Position numbers and translations under genes: made by a program
The notes under the pieces: generated by a model
What the model saw: the letters and a program-made list of their open reading frames with translations, nothing else
Told to the model about the DNA's origin: nothing
Databases searched by the model: none
Shown here: in pieces, positions 9,515 through 17,823 of the stretch
How the letters are laid out: every line of letters starts with the position of its first letter
How positions within the stretch are numbered: the first letter of the stretch is position 1
DNA from: CBDUEV01 sp965366365
GTDB taxonomy: Bacteria > Actinomycetota > Acidimicrobiia > Spongiisociales > JAENVV01
Direction of reading: 5' to 3'
DNA length: 64,000 nt
Assembly (NCBI GenBank): GCA_965366365.1
Contig: CBDUEV010000006.1
Location: forward strand, 1 to 64,000

Positions 9515-12201
9515 GATTCGTCAACCTCTGGTGGCTGGTGCTGATTCCGCTGGTGTGGGCCGTGGTGGTGCTCGTCTCCCGTCTCGGGACACGCACCGTT
9601 CCGGTCCGCCAACACCGGTGGGCCGTGGGAGTTCGACTGGTGGTGGTCAGTCTGCTCGTCCTCGCTCTTTCGGGGCCGCTCCTCGTCCGCCCCGTCGATA
9701 CGAACGCGGTGTTCTTCGTCGTCGACCGGTCCGCATCGATCCCCAGCGAGGCTCGCCTGGCCCAGGACGAATACCTGAACGAAGCACTGGACGGGGCCGC
9801 CCCGGGCACGGTGTCGGGGGTCCTGGTCTTCGGCGCAGAGAGCCGGGTGGATGCGCCTCTGCGAGCCGATCGGGCGTCTTCTGCCATCGCCACCGTCGTC
9901 GACGCCTCCGCCACGGACCTCGCCTCCGCCTTGCGCGCCGTCGGGGCACTGCTCCCCTCCGAGGGATCCCGCCGCGTCGTCGTTCTGACCGACAGCGTCC
10001 CGACGGTGGGTGACGCCCGCTTGGCGGCCGGGGAGTTGGCCGAGCGCGATATCGCCGTCGATGTCGTCCGCGTCGAAACCGGACGTGGCGCCGACGTACT
10101 CGTCGAGGCGATCGACTTGCCTCCCTCGGTCCGAGAAGGCGATACGGTCACGGCAACCATTCGTGTGCGGTCGAACGTAGCCACATCCGCCGACTTGACG
10201 GTCACCGGCAGCTCCGGCGTGGTCATCCAGGTCCCCGCCGATCTCGTGCCCGGCCGGAACGAGGTGGAGGTGTCCATCCCGGCGGAGGAATCCGGGGTAC
10301 TGGTGGTGGAGGCTCGGGTGGCGACCGACGACGACACGCGACCGGAGAACAACACCGCCGAGGGTCTCACCCGGGTCCTGGGCCCGGCCAACGTCCTCCT
10401 CGTCGAGGGTCGCCTCGGGGAGGCCGCCCAACTCGCTGACGCCCTGGCGGCGGGAGGAGTCAACGTCGAGATCTCCACGGCCATCCCCGACGAAGGGGCC
10501 CTGCTCCGCTATGACGCCCTCCTCCTGGTCAACGTCCCCGCCCCGGACGATCCCACCGCAGCGGCGGTGGCCTCCTACGTCGAAGATCTCGGTCGCGGGT
10601 TGGTGGTGGTGGGCGGAGATCAAGCCTTCGGGATGGGTGGGTATGGAACCTCGCCCCTCGAGTCTGTGCTTCCGGTCCGCTCCAACCCCGAGGACCTGGT
10701 GCGACGCCAACCCGTTGCGGAGGTGCTCGTGATCGACACATCGGGGTCGATGGGCGCCTGCCACTGCGACGGAACAACGTCGGCCGAAGGAGGCGTCAAC
10801 AAGACCGACCTGAGCCGGGCGGGGGCATCACAGGCCATCGGAGCGTTGGAGGACACCGATCTGGTGGGGGTGGTGGCTGTGTCGTCGGGCGTGGACTGGG
10901 TGATCCCGCTGGCGCCAAAACCATCCGAGGCGGCCACCAACGAAGCCCTCGGCGGTCTCCTCGCCGACGGCAACACCGAGATCGCCAACGGTCTCCAGGC
11001 CGCCCTCGACGAACTGAGCGGGGTCGACGATGCCTTGCGGCACATCGTGCTCTTCACCGACGGATGGGACCCGAACGAAAACGGGCTACTTCCCCTAGCC
11101 AGGGAGATCGCCGACGCCGGAATCACTCTTTCCGTCCTGGGTACCGGAGAAGGGCCGGGGTCGACGCTGCAACGAATGGCTGCCGTGGGGGGTGGCCGAT
11201 ACTACCCCGGGACGGATCTCGGGAGTATCCCCGAGATCTTCGTCGAGGAGACCCTCACCGTTTCCCGAAACCTGATCGAAGAAGGCGTGTTCGCGCCGAT
11301 CCTCGCCAGCCGCTCGCAGGTGACGGCCGAACTCGCCGCCGCACCGCCTTTGTATGGTTATGTGCTGACAAAACCCAAAGGCACTGCGTCACTCCCGTTG
11401 CTGGTCGGCCAGGATGACCCTCTGCTCGCCACGTGGCAGCGGGGTCTGGGCAGGGCCACTGCGTGGACCTCGGATGCCACCACCCGCTGGTCGGCGGACT
11501 GGACGGGTTGGGATGGATACGTGTCGTTCTGGGGGGCCGTGCTGCGCGACGTCCTCCCCGCCACGCTCGACATCCCCCCGGAGGTGCGAGTCAATGAGGG
11601 AACCCTGGAGATCGGCTTCGACGCCGGAGAGATTCCTCTGGACGCATCGGCCGTGGCACGGGTGCGACGCCCCGACGGCGAATTGAGCCTCGTGCCTCTC
11701 CAGCGGACAGGTGCTTCCACCTTCGCCGGGACCGCCGACGCTCCGTCCCCGGGTGCGTATTGGGTCTCGGTGACGGTCGACGGTGCTGGCGGGACTCTGA
11801 TGTCCGCCTCGTCGGGGGCCATCTCGAGCTACGAAGAGGAATTCGCGTTTCGAGACCCGGACGAAACGCTCGCCGGCGACCTGACCGAGATCACCGGGGG
11901 CCGAATCGATCCGCCCGCCTCGGAAGCCTTCGCTCCCGCCCCGAAAGTGGGAGGAGCAGAGACCCCGGTGTGGCCGTGGCTGACCACGCTGGCCATGGTG
12001 CTCTTCCTGGTCGACGTGGCTCTCCGCCGTCTGGTCTTTTCCGCCGGAGACGGCGAGGTTTGGCGTGCAGTCGTCAGACATCCGACCGCTCCTCTCCCGG
12101 AAGTGGACCCTTCTACCGGCGAAATCAGCCAGGCTCCCCCGGCCGGTCCGGCGCCGGAGGCCGAAACGGTGGGCCACCTTCTCCGCAGAAAGAACCGGTG
12201 A
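9511..12201 (+). CDS. Large membrane protein with two vWA-type motifs and a GATase-like domain
   Basis: Encodes 896 aa from a TTG overlapping the previous stop (TTGA); the residues directly after it form the first membrane helix (about 5-25), with a second at about 38-58. MIDAS-type motifs occur twice: DRSAS at Asp72 and DTSGS at Asp409. Between them is a CARDB-like beta segment and a glutamine-amidotransferase-like stretch (YVEDLGRGLVVVGGD). After the second vWA domain comes a beta-rich region and a last helix near 820-840, then a cytoplasmic Pro-rich tail. The second MIDAS loop is followed at once by ACHCDG, an unusual Cys-His-Cys. Last gene of the operon; a GC-rich 100-bp gap follows. Confidence 0.85.
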   Translation: MRFVNLWWLVLIPLVWAVVVLVSRLGTRTVPVRQHRWAVGVRLVVVSLLVLALSGPLLVRPVDTNAVFFVVDRSASIPSEARLAQDEYLNEALDGAAPGTVSGVLVFGAESRVDAPLRADRASSAIATVVDASATDLASALRAVGALLPSEGSRRVVVLTDSVPTVGDARLAAGELAERDIAVDVVRVETGRGADVLVEAIDLPPSVREGDTVTATIRVRSNVATSADLTVTGSSGVVIQVPADLVPGRNEVEVSIPAEESGVLVVEARVATDDDTRPENNTAEGLTRVLGPANVLLVEGRLGEAAQLADALAAGGVNVEISTAIPDEGALLRYDALLLVNVPAPDDPTAAAVASYVEDLGRGLVVVGGDQAFGMGGYGTSPLESVLPVRSNPEDLVRRQPVAEVLVIDTSGSMGACHCDGTTSAEGGVNKTDLSRAGASQAIGALEDTDLVGVVAVSSGVDWVIPLAPKPSEAATNEALGGLLADGNTEIANGLQAALDELSGVDDALRHIVLFTDGWDPNENGLLPLAREIADAGITLSVLGTGEGPGSTLQRMAAVGGGRYYPGTDLGSIPEIFVEETLTVSRNLIEEGVFAPILASRSQVTAELAAAPPLYGYVLTKPKGTASLPLLVGQDDPLLATWQRGLGRATAWTSDATTRWSADWTGWDGYVSFWGAVLRDVLPATLDIPPEVRVNEGTLEIGFDAGEIPLDASAVARVRRPDGELSLVPLQRTGASTFAGTADAPSPGAYWVSVTVDGAGGTLMSASSGAISSYEEEFAFRDPDETLAGDLTEITGGRIDPPASEAFAPAPKVGGAETPVWPWLTTLAMVLFLVDVALRRLVFSAGDGEVWRAVVRHPTAPLPEVDPSTGEISQAPPAGPAPEAETVGHLLRRKNR

Positions 12202-12292
12202 CCCTGACCACATAGGGCCGGCCGGAACACCGGGTGCCGGCTGCCCGCCCCGACGAGGCCCGCCCTGAGGGCGACTGACCCCGACAACGAGG

Positions 12293-12298
12293 TATCGT
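12293..12298 (+). promoter_or_regulatory. -10 element for leaderless endonuclease IV mRNA
   Basis: TATCGT ends 6 nt before the ATG at 12305, which would place the transcription start on the start codon. No convincing -35 hexamer is visible and no Shine-Dalgarno sequence precedes the ATG, consistent with a leaderless transcript. Confidence 0.45.
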
Positions 12299-12304
12299 GG
12301 GTTG

Positions 12305-13069
12305 ATGCTCATCGGTGCCCACGTCGGAACCTCCGACCCTCTCGCTTCCGCCGCCGCCCGTGACGCCGACCTCGTCCAAGTTTTCCTCTCGAACCCTCAG
12401 TCGTGGAAGAAACCCACACCGCGGAACGACGTCGAGGCCCTCCTCGCCGCCGACGTCGGCATCTATGTTCATGCGCCCTATCTCATCAATCTGGTGTCCG
12501 GTAACAACCGGGTCAGGATTCCCAGCCGCAAGATCCTCCAGGATTCGGCGGATGCGGCATCGGCCATCGGCGCCCGGGGCCTGATCGTTCACGGCGGCCA
12601 CATGACCGGCGATGACCCCGATCCCGAGGAAGAGGGCTTCGATCGCTGGCGCAAGGCTCTCGAGGCGGTTGAAACCGATGTTCCGATCCTCATCGAGAAC
12701 ACAGCCGGAGGCACCGTAGCCATGGCTCGGGACGTGGAAGTGATCGGACGCCTTTGGGACGCCATCGGACATCTCGGGCCCGGCTTCTGCCTCGACACCT
12801 GCCACGCCTGGGCGGCCGGACAGGAGTTCGACGGGTTGGTGGACCGCGTGGTGGCGGCCACAGGGCGCATCGACCTCGTCCACTGCAACGACTCCAAAGA
12901 CCCGTTCGACAGCCGGAGGGACCGACACCAGAACCTCGGTCACGGACAGATCCCACCTGACGCTCTCTTGGAGGTCGTTCGGGCCGCCGACGCACCGGTC
13001 ATCGTGGAGACACCGGGCGGAGCGGACGAACAAAGTGCCGATATCGCCTGGCTGCGAGAAGAGCTCTAG
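12305..13069 (+). CDS. nfo: Deoxyribonuclease IV (endonuclease IV, AP endonuclease family 2)
   Basis: Encodes 254 aa. Family features of the Xylose-isomerase-like TIM barrel are clear: GAHVGTSDPL at the N-terminus, the metal-binding IENTAGG, LDTCHAW and HCNDSKDPFDSRRDRH near the C-terminus, which hold the His, Asp and Glu ligands of the trinuclear zinc site. The enzyme cuts DNA 5' to abasic sites in base-excision repair. The ATG at 12305 is preferred to the adjacent in-frame TTG at 12302. It stands alone, downstream of the MoxR operon and convergent with the next gene, 7 bp away. Confidence 0.93.
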   Translation: MLIGAHVGTSDPLASAAARDADLVQVFLSNPQSWKKPTPRNDVEALLAADVGIYVHAPYLINLVSGNNRVRIPSRKILQDSADAASAIGARGLIVHGGHMTGDDPDPEEEGFDRWRKALEAVETDVPILIENTAGGTVAMARDVEVIGRLWDAIGHLGPGFCLDTCHAWAAGQEFDGLVDRVVAATGRIDLVHCNDSKDPFDSRRDRHQNLGHGQIPPDALLEVVRAADAPVIVETPGGADEQSADIAWLREEL

Positions 13070-13076
13070 GCGCCGA

Positions 13077-13670
13077 TCATTCCTCGGCCGCCTGGTCCCC
13101 CAGCAGCGAGGTGGAGCCCGTCACCATTCCCACCCGGCGCGCTGAGTCGAACTCGGTCAGCACCTCGGCGGGCGTCCTGTCCCAGCCCGAGACGTCGATG
13201 GCGAGAGTGAAGTCATCGGTCCATCGAGCGGCCCACGGGTGTTCGGGCAGCAGGCCACGATCAAAGATGGTCAACACAAGGGCCGACCGCTCCGTACCGT
13301 GCTCGGCCAGGGTCCCGAGTCGCAAATCGTCGATGTCCTGCCAGGGCACTCGAACCGACCCGCGAAACGGACCGCCGAGGCCGATTTCGAGTCCTGACTC
13401 GTCGATCGTGAGGATTCGGCGCGGAAAGAGGAGCTCTCGAAGACCCCACACGAGAGCCGTCGACCCGACGAGCCCGAAGAACGAAGCCCACACGAGGTCG
13501 CGTGGCTCGAAAGGATCCAGCTCCGCCGGGTAGATGAGCTCTCCGAAGGCGGTGAAGAGGTTTGCGCCGGTCAGGAAGTCGTACATGGCCGCCATCAGAG
13601 GAACCCCGACGAGGGCGACGAGGAAGGGTTGGATTGCTCGTCGACGGACGGAGAATCGTTTGTCTTTCAT
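13077..13670 (-). CDS. Two-helix membrane protein with PH-like C-terminal region
   Basis: Encodes 197 aa. Basic N-terminus, helix at about 16-36, second helix at about 62-80, then a soluble region (ILTIDESGLEIGL, VPWQDIDDLRLG) with the pattern of the bacterial PH-like/DUF304-type domains that read 'TxxGL ... VPW.DI'. The start ATG overlaps the pyrE stop (ATGA), so the two are co-translated. No specific function can be given. Confidence 0.75.
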   Translation of the reverse strand: MKDKRFSVRRRAIQPFLVALVGVPLMAAMYDFLTGANLFTAFGELIYPAELDPFEPRDLVWASFFGLVGSTALVWGLRELLFPRRILTIDESGLEIGLGGPFRGSVRVPWQDIDDLRLGTLAEHGTERSALVLTIFDRGLLPEHPWAARWTDDFTLAIDVSGWDRTPAEVLTEFDSARRVGMVTGSTSLLGDQAAEE

Positions 13671-14251
13671 TCCAGGCCCATTTCCGCCGGTGTCAAGACG
13701 GCACGGAACGGAATGCCGCGCCTTCCCATCTCGGCTCCCACCACTCCGTCACTCCGATCGACCAGACATATCACCTCTTGGACAGCCAACCCCTCCGCCT
13801 CGGCGGCCTCGAGGGCCTCGATGATGGCTCCCCCGGTCGTCGTGGTGTCCTCCACGATCGAGACCACCTCGCCGGCCCGGACGGGACCGGCCAGTCGACC
13901 GCCAGTACCGTGCGCCTTGGCTGTCTTGCGGATCGAAAAGGCACGGAGGGGCCGGCCCGCCTCACTGGCGGCGATGGCAGCCGCCAGGGCGACGGGATCG
14001 GCGCCCATCGTCAAGCCGCCCACCGCCACCGAGTCGGGATGCACCAGGGGGGCGAACGCCGCGCCGACCAGACGCGCTCCCTCGCCGTCGAGCGTGGTCT
14101 GGCGGGCATCCATGTACCAGCTCGATACGGCGCCGGACCGGAGCGTGAAGGGCCCGTCGGTACGGACGGCGTGGGCCATGAGGTGCTCCTTGAGCGCCCC
14201 CACGGCTTCGAAAGATTTCTCGGAAAAAGTACTCAAGTGTTCAGACCCCAC
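13667..14251 (-). CDS. pyrE: Orotate phosphoribosyltransferase
   Basis: Encodes 194 aa. The PRPP-binding motif is VSIVEDTTTTGGAII and the N-terminal substrate region includes FTLRSGAVSSWYMDARQ, typical of PyrE. It converts orotate and PRPP to OMP in pyrimidine synthesis. The GTG at 14251 is the first plausible start and gives normal family length. It is the promoter-proximal gene of a two-gene unit with the membrane protein downstream. No other pyr genes lie nearby. An inverted repeat sits just upstream (14269-14293). Confidence 0.9.
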   Translation of the reverse strand: MGSEHLSTFSEKSFEAVGALKEHLMAHAVRTDGPFTLRSGAVSSWYMDARQTTLDGEGARLVGAAFAPLVHPDSVAVGGLTMGADPVALAAAIAASEAGRPLRAFSIRKTAKAHGTGGRLAGPVRAGEVVSIVEDTTTTGGAIIEALEAAEAEGLAVQEVICLVDRSDGVVGAEMGRRGIPFRAVLTPAEMGLE

Positions 14252-14268
14252 GACCGATACAGAGCATG

Positions 14269-14293
14269 TAACACGATTTAGCCTCCCGTGTTA
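14269..14293. promoter_or_regulatory. Inverted repeat in the pyrE/phosphatase divergent gap
   Basis: TAACACG (14269-14275) and CGTGTTA (14287-14293) form a perfect 7-bp inverted repeat with an 11-bp spacer, 18 bp upstream of the pyrE start. It could be an operator for pyrE or for both divergent genes. No protein can be assigned. Confidence 0.35.
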
Positions 14294-14375
14294 GCCCGAC
14301 CATAGCGACCGCCCCGCCCAGGGCGGTTGCTTGTTTAACGGCTGCCACCCGACCGCCCCCACTAGCGTGAGCGCC

Positions 14376-15077
14376 ATGGAGATCGTCCTCATTCGCCACG
14401 CCCAACCCGCCTGGTCCCACGAAGGCTTGGCGGTGACGAACCCGGGCTTGACGCCCCTCGGGCTGCGGCAGGCGAACCGCCTCATCGGGCCCGCCCAAGA
14501 GTGGAGGCAGGACGGAAGCGGCGGCGACTCGCTCATCATGGCGTCCACGATGGCACGATCCCGTCAGACTGCCATTCCGGTGGGCGCCGGCGCCAACCTC
14601 CGGGTTGTCCACCATCCCTGGCTGGAGGAGATCCGACCTCCTGACCACTGGCACGGCCAACCCACCGAATACATCGACGACCTGTTTTCAGGGGCGCTGA
14701 CGCGCCCTCCAGAGCAGTGGTGGGATGGATTCGACGGCGGCGAGAGCTTTCGAGATTTCCATCAGAGGGTCACCGGCGGTTTCCTCGCTGCTGCCGCCCA
14801 CGTGGGACTCACGAGATCCGACCTCCACGAACAGCTTTGGGAGCTTCCCGAGTCGGGTCCCGATCGATTGGTGTTGGTCGCCCACGGCGGTACCAACGCA
14901 GTACTCCTCGGTCTCCTCCTCGGTCTCGAAACCGTCCCCTGGGAGTGGGAGAGGTTCTTCTTCACCCACGCATCCATCACCCGAATCGCCGCGACACCCA
15001 TCGGCAGCGCCCATACCTTCAGTCTTCGCCGCTTCTCCGACACCGCCCACCTCGGTGTCGACGAGGTCACAGCCTGA
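14376..15077 (+). CDS. Histidine phosphatase (phosphoglycerate mutase-like)
   Basis: Encodes 233 aa starting MEIVLIRHAQPAW, where RHA is the phosphohistidine motif of the superfamily. The second conserved segment VAHGGTNAVLLGLLLG supplies the other active-site His, and SRQTAIPV marks the conserved Arg region. Substrate is not predictable; the branch contains small-molecule and phosphosugar phosphatases as well as mutases. The ATG at 14376 is chosen because the motif follows immediately. Divergent from pyrE and 47 bp ahead of the PAS membrane protein. Confidence 0.85.
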   Translation: MEIVLIRHAQPAWSHEGLAVTNPGLTPLGLRQANRLIGPAQEWRQDGSGGDSLIMASTMARSRQTAIPVGAGANLRVVHHPWLEEIRPPDHWHGQPTEYIDDLFSGALTRPPEQWWDGFDGGESFRDFHQRVTGGFLAAAAHVGLTRSDLHEQLWELPESGPDRLVLVAHGGTNAVLLGLLLGLETVPWEWERFFFTHASITRIAATPIGSAHTFSLRRFSDTAHLGVDEVTA

Positions 15078-15124
15078 CTGTCTCCTCTCGCTTCGCTTGA
15101 TCGAGGCGAATACCATGCCGGGCG

Positions 15125-15853
15125 ATGTCGGCCATCCCCCACCGCCGGATAGAACACGTTGTCGCCGTGTTCGCCGTCGTGGTCGCCATCGGCCTCTACC
15201 TCGTTCTGCGGGACCCGATCGGAGAACCGGCCGTCTCCGTCTCGATCATCCCCATCGCCGTCATCGCGGCCACCTACGGCACGAAAGCCGGCCTGCTCGC
15301 TTCAGCCATCGCCTTCCCCTTCAATACTTTCATCCTCGAGGCCATCGTTGGTGAGGCGGCAACGGCAAGCGGCACGGTCACCTCTTCTCTGATCTCGGTT
15401 TCGCTGTTCGGTGTCGCCTGGTTGTTCGGCCGCTTTCACCTCCTACGCCAACGTCTCGCCGAGCAGACTCATCTGCGTGCCAAGGCTGAGACCGCTCTCC
15501 GCCTCAGCGAGGCACGGTTGCACGGCTTCCTGAACGCCACGCCGGACATCATCTTCCGTCTGGGCCCGGGCGGTCGACTTCTCGAGCTGTATGGGGCCCA
15601 GCATCTCATGGACGAACCACCGCCCAAAGAGGAGCTCTTGTTCCGGACCCTCGACGAGATGCTCCCTGCCGAGGCAGCCCAAAGAATCGTCGACGAGGCC
15701 GCCCTGGTCCGCGAAGGGGCGAAACGGAGCCTCTCGATTTCCTTGCCCGGAGTCGAGCGAACTGACCACCTCGAACTGAGCCTCGCTCCCTTCGGCGAGC
15801 GGGATGTCGTCGTGATCGCCCGCAGAACCGGCCAGGCGTCGGAGACGCGCTAG
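15125..15853 (+). CDS. Membrane-bound PAS-domain protein without output domain
   Basis: Encodes 242 aa. Helices at about 10-28, 36-60 and 75-100 form a DUF4118-like membrane sensor segment (RDPIGEPAVSVSIIPIAVIA resembles that family), followed by a linker helix with a heptad pattern and a PAS-like domain beginning SEARLHGFLNATPDIIFRL. It ends soon after the PAS fold; no kinase, GGDEF or other output domain follows and the stop at 15853 is clean. A TACCAT lies 8 nt before the ATG, so the mRNA may be leaderless. The role is probably sensory, but its partner is unknown. Confidence 0.75.
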   Translation: MSAIPHRRIEHVVAVFAVVVAIGLYLVLRDPIGEPAVSVSIIPIAVIAATYGTKAGLLASAIAFPFNTFILEAIVGEAATASGTVTSSLISVSLFGVAWLFGRFHLLRQRLAEQTHLRAKAETALRLSEARLHGFLNATPDIIFRLGPGGRLLELYGAQHLMDEPPPKEELLFRTLDEMLPAEAAQRIVDEAALVREGAKRSLSISLPGVERTDHLELSLAPFGERDVVVIARRTGQASETR

Positions 15854-15893
15854 ACGGCGGTCCCTTGCGGCAAGGTCGGTTACTCTGCCGCCG

Positions 15894-16550
15894 ATGCCCG
15901 AGTTCACCTGCCAGAAGTGTCAGACCTCCTTTTCGCTGCCAGAAGCCGTCCTCGACCGCTACCCGGGCTGGACCCCTCAGCACTGTCGCTCCTGTCGAGA
16001 CGGCGGGGGCTCCGGGTCAAAACCGGCCACGGGCAAGAAGACCAAGAGAACCCGAACCGCCACGGCAGCCGAAAACCTGACCGTCACCGAGGTCCTGGCT
16101 CGCTACACCGACGGCCCCGATACCGGCGTCTTCACGGATGGCAGCTCTGTTCCCAACCCGGGGCCGGGTGGCTGGGGAGCGGTGTACACCGTCGACGGGG
16201 AGATCGTCGCTCAGGACTATGGGCACGATCCGGATACCACGAACAACCGGATGGAGCTCTTTGCTCTCATCAAAGGCGTGGAACTGGTCCCTCCCGGCAC
16301 GCCCGCAACGATCTACACCGACAGCAATCTCGCCGTCCAGACCATCAATCAATGGGCGAAGGGTTGGGAACGCAACGGCTGGAAGAGGAAGACCGGTCCG
16401 ATCAAGAACCTGGAACTCGTGAAGGAGCTCTACGGCAAGGTGAAGGCGCGGCCCGAACTCTCCCTCGAATGGGTGCAGGCACACGCCGGCAACCGGTGGA
16501 ACGAGTATGCCGACGCGCTGAGCACCGCGTGGCAGCGCGAAGAACTCTGA
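15894..16550 (+). CDS. rnhA: Ribonuclease HI with N-terminal zinc-ribbon
   Basis: Encodes 218 aa. Residues 1-35 carry two CxxC pairs (CQKC, CRSC), a zinc-ribbon, followed by a basic linker and a complete RNase H type 1 domain. The catalytic acidic set is visible: Asp in VFTDGSSVPNPGPGGW, Glu in NNRMEL, Asp in IYTDSNLA and Asp in NEYADAL. It removes RNA from RNA-DNA hybrids. The zinc-ribbon replaces the hybrid-binding domain seen in some other families. TACTCT lies 7 nt upstream of the ATG (15881-15886), suggesting a leaderless mRNA. Confidence 0.92.
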   Translation: MPEFTCQKCQTSFSLPEAVLDRYPGWTPQHCRSCRDGGGSGSKPATGKKTKRTRTATAAENLTVTEVLARYTDGPDTGVFTDGSSVPNPGPGGWGAVYTVDGEIVAQDYGHDPDTTNNRMELFALIKGVELVPPGTPATIYTDSNLAVQTINQWAKGWERNGWKRKTGPIKNLELVKELYGKVKARPELSLEWVQAHAGNRWNEYADALSTAWQREEL

Positions 16551-16580
16551 CCTCCATCGACGGCGGGCCGTCCGGCGGGT

Positions 16581-17363
16581 CTACTTCCCGAACCGCCGCT
16601 CTCGCCGGGCAAAGTCCCGCAGTGATCGGAGGAAATCCACCCGGCGGAAGGCTGGCCAGTACACGTCCACGAACGAGAACTCCGCGTAGGCCGATTGCCA
16701 GAGAAGGAAGCCGGACAGGCGCGATTCGCCCGACGTGCGAATGATGAGGTCGGCGTCGGGGAGGTCCGCCAGGTACATGTGGGAGGCCAGCGAGTCGAGG
16801 TCGATTCGGTTGGCGAGTTCCTGACCTGTCAACCCGGCGGCCGAGAGGCCGCTGACGAGTTCCTTGACCGCGTCGGCGATCTCTTCTCGACCTCCATACC
16901 CCATGGCGATATTGAGACGACGGCTCCCTACCGGCCGGGCCGTCACCATCTGCTTGGCAGCCGAGACCAGCTTCGCCGGCAGGAGGTCCAGGCTCCCGAT
17001 CACCCGAATAGCCATGTCGTGGCGTTCCGCCAGGGCGGGTAGCCGGCCGAACAACTCGATCAGCACGTCGAAATAGGGCTCGAGTTCTTCAGCCGGCCGG
17101 GTGAGGTTCTGGGTAGACAGCACCCACCCGGTGATGGTGCTGATCTCGAGATCTTCCGCCCAACCGAGGAACTCCTCGAACTTCCTCATCCCCGCTCGGT
17201 AGGAAGCCTTGTAGTCCGGCAGACCGGCCGCGCGGGCGTAGCGACGGTGTCCATCCAGGATGATGCCGATGTGAGCCGGGAGGGGGCCATCGGCCAGTTC
17301 GCTCTCCAGGCGCTGTTCGTAGAGCCGGTAGAGCGGTGCTGTCATTTTGGATCGTACTGACAT
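16581..17363 (-). CDS. Short-chain cis-prenyl diphosphate synthase (UppS family, Rv1086-like)
   Basis: Encodes 260 aa. Family signatures: HIGIILDGHRRYAR (catalytic Asp37), LSTQNLTRP, NIAMGYGGREEI, and the C-terminal IIRTSGESRLSGFLLWQSAY. The last motif and the overall pattern resemble the mycobacterial enzyme Rv1086, known to make omega,E,Z-farnesyl diphosphate, more than the long-chain UppS. Oddly, the conserved Asn of DGN is His39 and the usual Trp is Tyr42. Start ATG at 17363 is preceded by GGAGGG with good spacing; a second Met lies at residue 7. Convergent with rnhA, divergent from the rhodanese gene. Confidence 0.88.
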   Translation of the reverse strand: MSVRSKMTAPLYRLYEQRLESELADGPLPAHIGIILDGHRRYARAAGLPDYKASYRAGMRKFEEFLGWAEDLEISTITGWVLSTQNLTRPAEELEPYFDVLIELFGRLPALAERHDMAIRVIGSLDLLPAKLVSAAKQMVTARPVGSRRLNIAMGYGGREEIADAVKELVSGLSAAGLTGQELANRIDLDSLASHMYLADLPDADLIIRTSGESRLSGFLLWQSAYAEFSFVDVYWPAFRRVDFLRSLRDFARRERRFGK

Positions 17364-17444
17364 GCAAACCCTCCATCCCCATCGTACCCAACGTCGATCT
17401 GTCGGTCATCGTTCCTGTTCGTGCGAAGACGATCCGCCCTGGCG

Positions 17445-17450
17445 TATACT
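17445..17450 (+). promoter_or_regulatory. -10 element upstream of the rhodanese gene
   Basis: TATACT at 17445-17450 sits 32 nt before the ATG at 17483. A matching -35 is poor (GTGCGA at 17421 with an 18-bp spacer). The leader would carry the GAGGAC Shine-Dalgarno sequence seen at 17474. Confidence 0.35.
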
Positions 17451-17482
17451 CCCCCCTGTATTCAATCGCATTCCGAGGACCC

Positions 17483-17815
17483 ATGTTCAAGAATGTCTCT
17501 CCCACCAAGGCCCATGAGGCTGTCGTCGCCGACGCCGGAATACTCATCGACGTGCGGCGCAAGGATGAATGGCGGGCCGGTCGGTCGCCGCTCGCCACCC
17601 ATATCTCTCTGGACTCACTCCCCAATCGCACTGCCCGCCTGGAGGGTCAGACCGTCTATGTCCTCTGCCGAAGCGGGAATCGAAGTGGCCGAGCGGCGCG
17701 CTATCTGCGCAGCCAGGGAATCGCGGCGTACAACGTGTCGGGCGGCATGAACCGGTGGAGACGCCAGGGGCTGGCCTTGGTCGATCACAAGGGTCGACCC
17801 GGAACGGTCATCTGA
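17483..17815 (+). CDS. Rhodanese-like domain protein
   Basis: Encodes 110 aa: a single rhodanese domain with the active-site loop CRSGNRSG following YVL, and the conserved IDVRRKDEWRAG at the N-terminal side. The catalytic Cys is present, so it can in principle carry a persulfide. The start at 17483 is supported by GAGGAC upstream and by the domain boundary. It lies divergent from the prenyltransferase and 8 bp from the convergent AtuA-type gene. Sulfur donor and acceptor unknown. Confidence 0.87.
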   Translation: MFKNVSPTKAHEAVVADAGILIDVRRKDEWRAGRSPLATHISLDSLPNRTARLEGQTVYVLCRSGNRSGRAARYLRSQGIAAYNVSGGMNRWRRQGLALVDHKGRPGTVI

Positions 17816-17823
17816 AGGAGCGC

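Noticed and set aside
12202..12292. GC-rich hairpins after the vWA operon (for example CGCCCT-GA-GGGCG)
   Set aside because: Short stems without U tract in a very GC-rich stretch; not distinguishable from chance.
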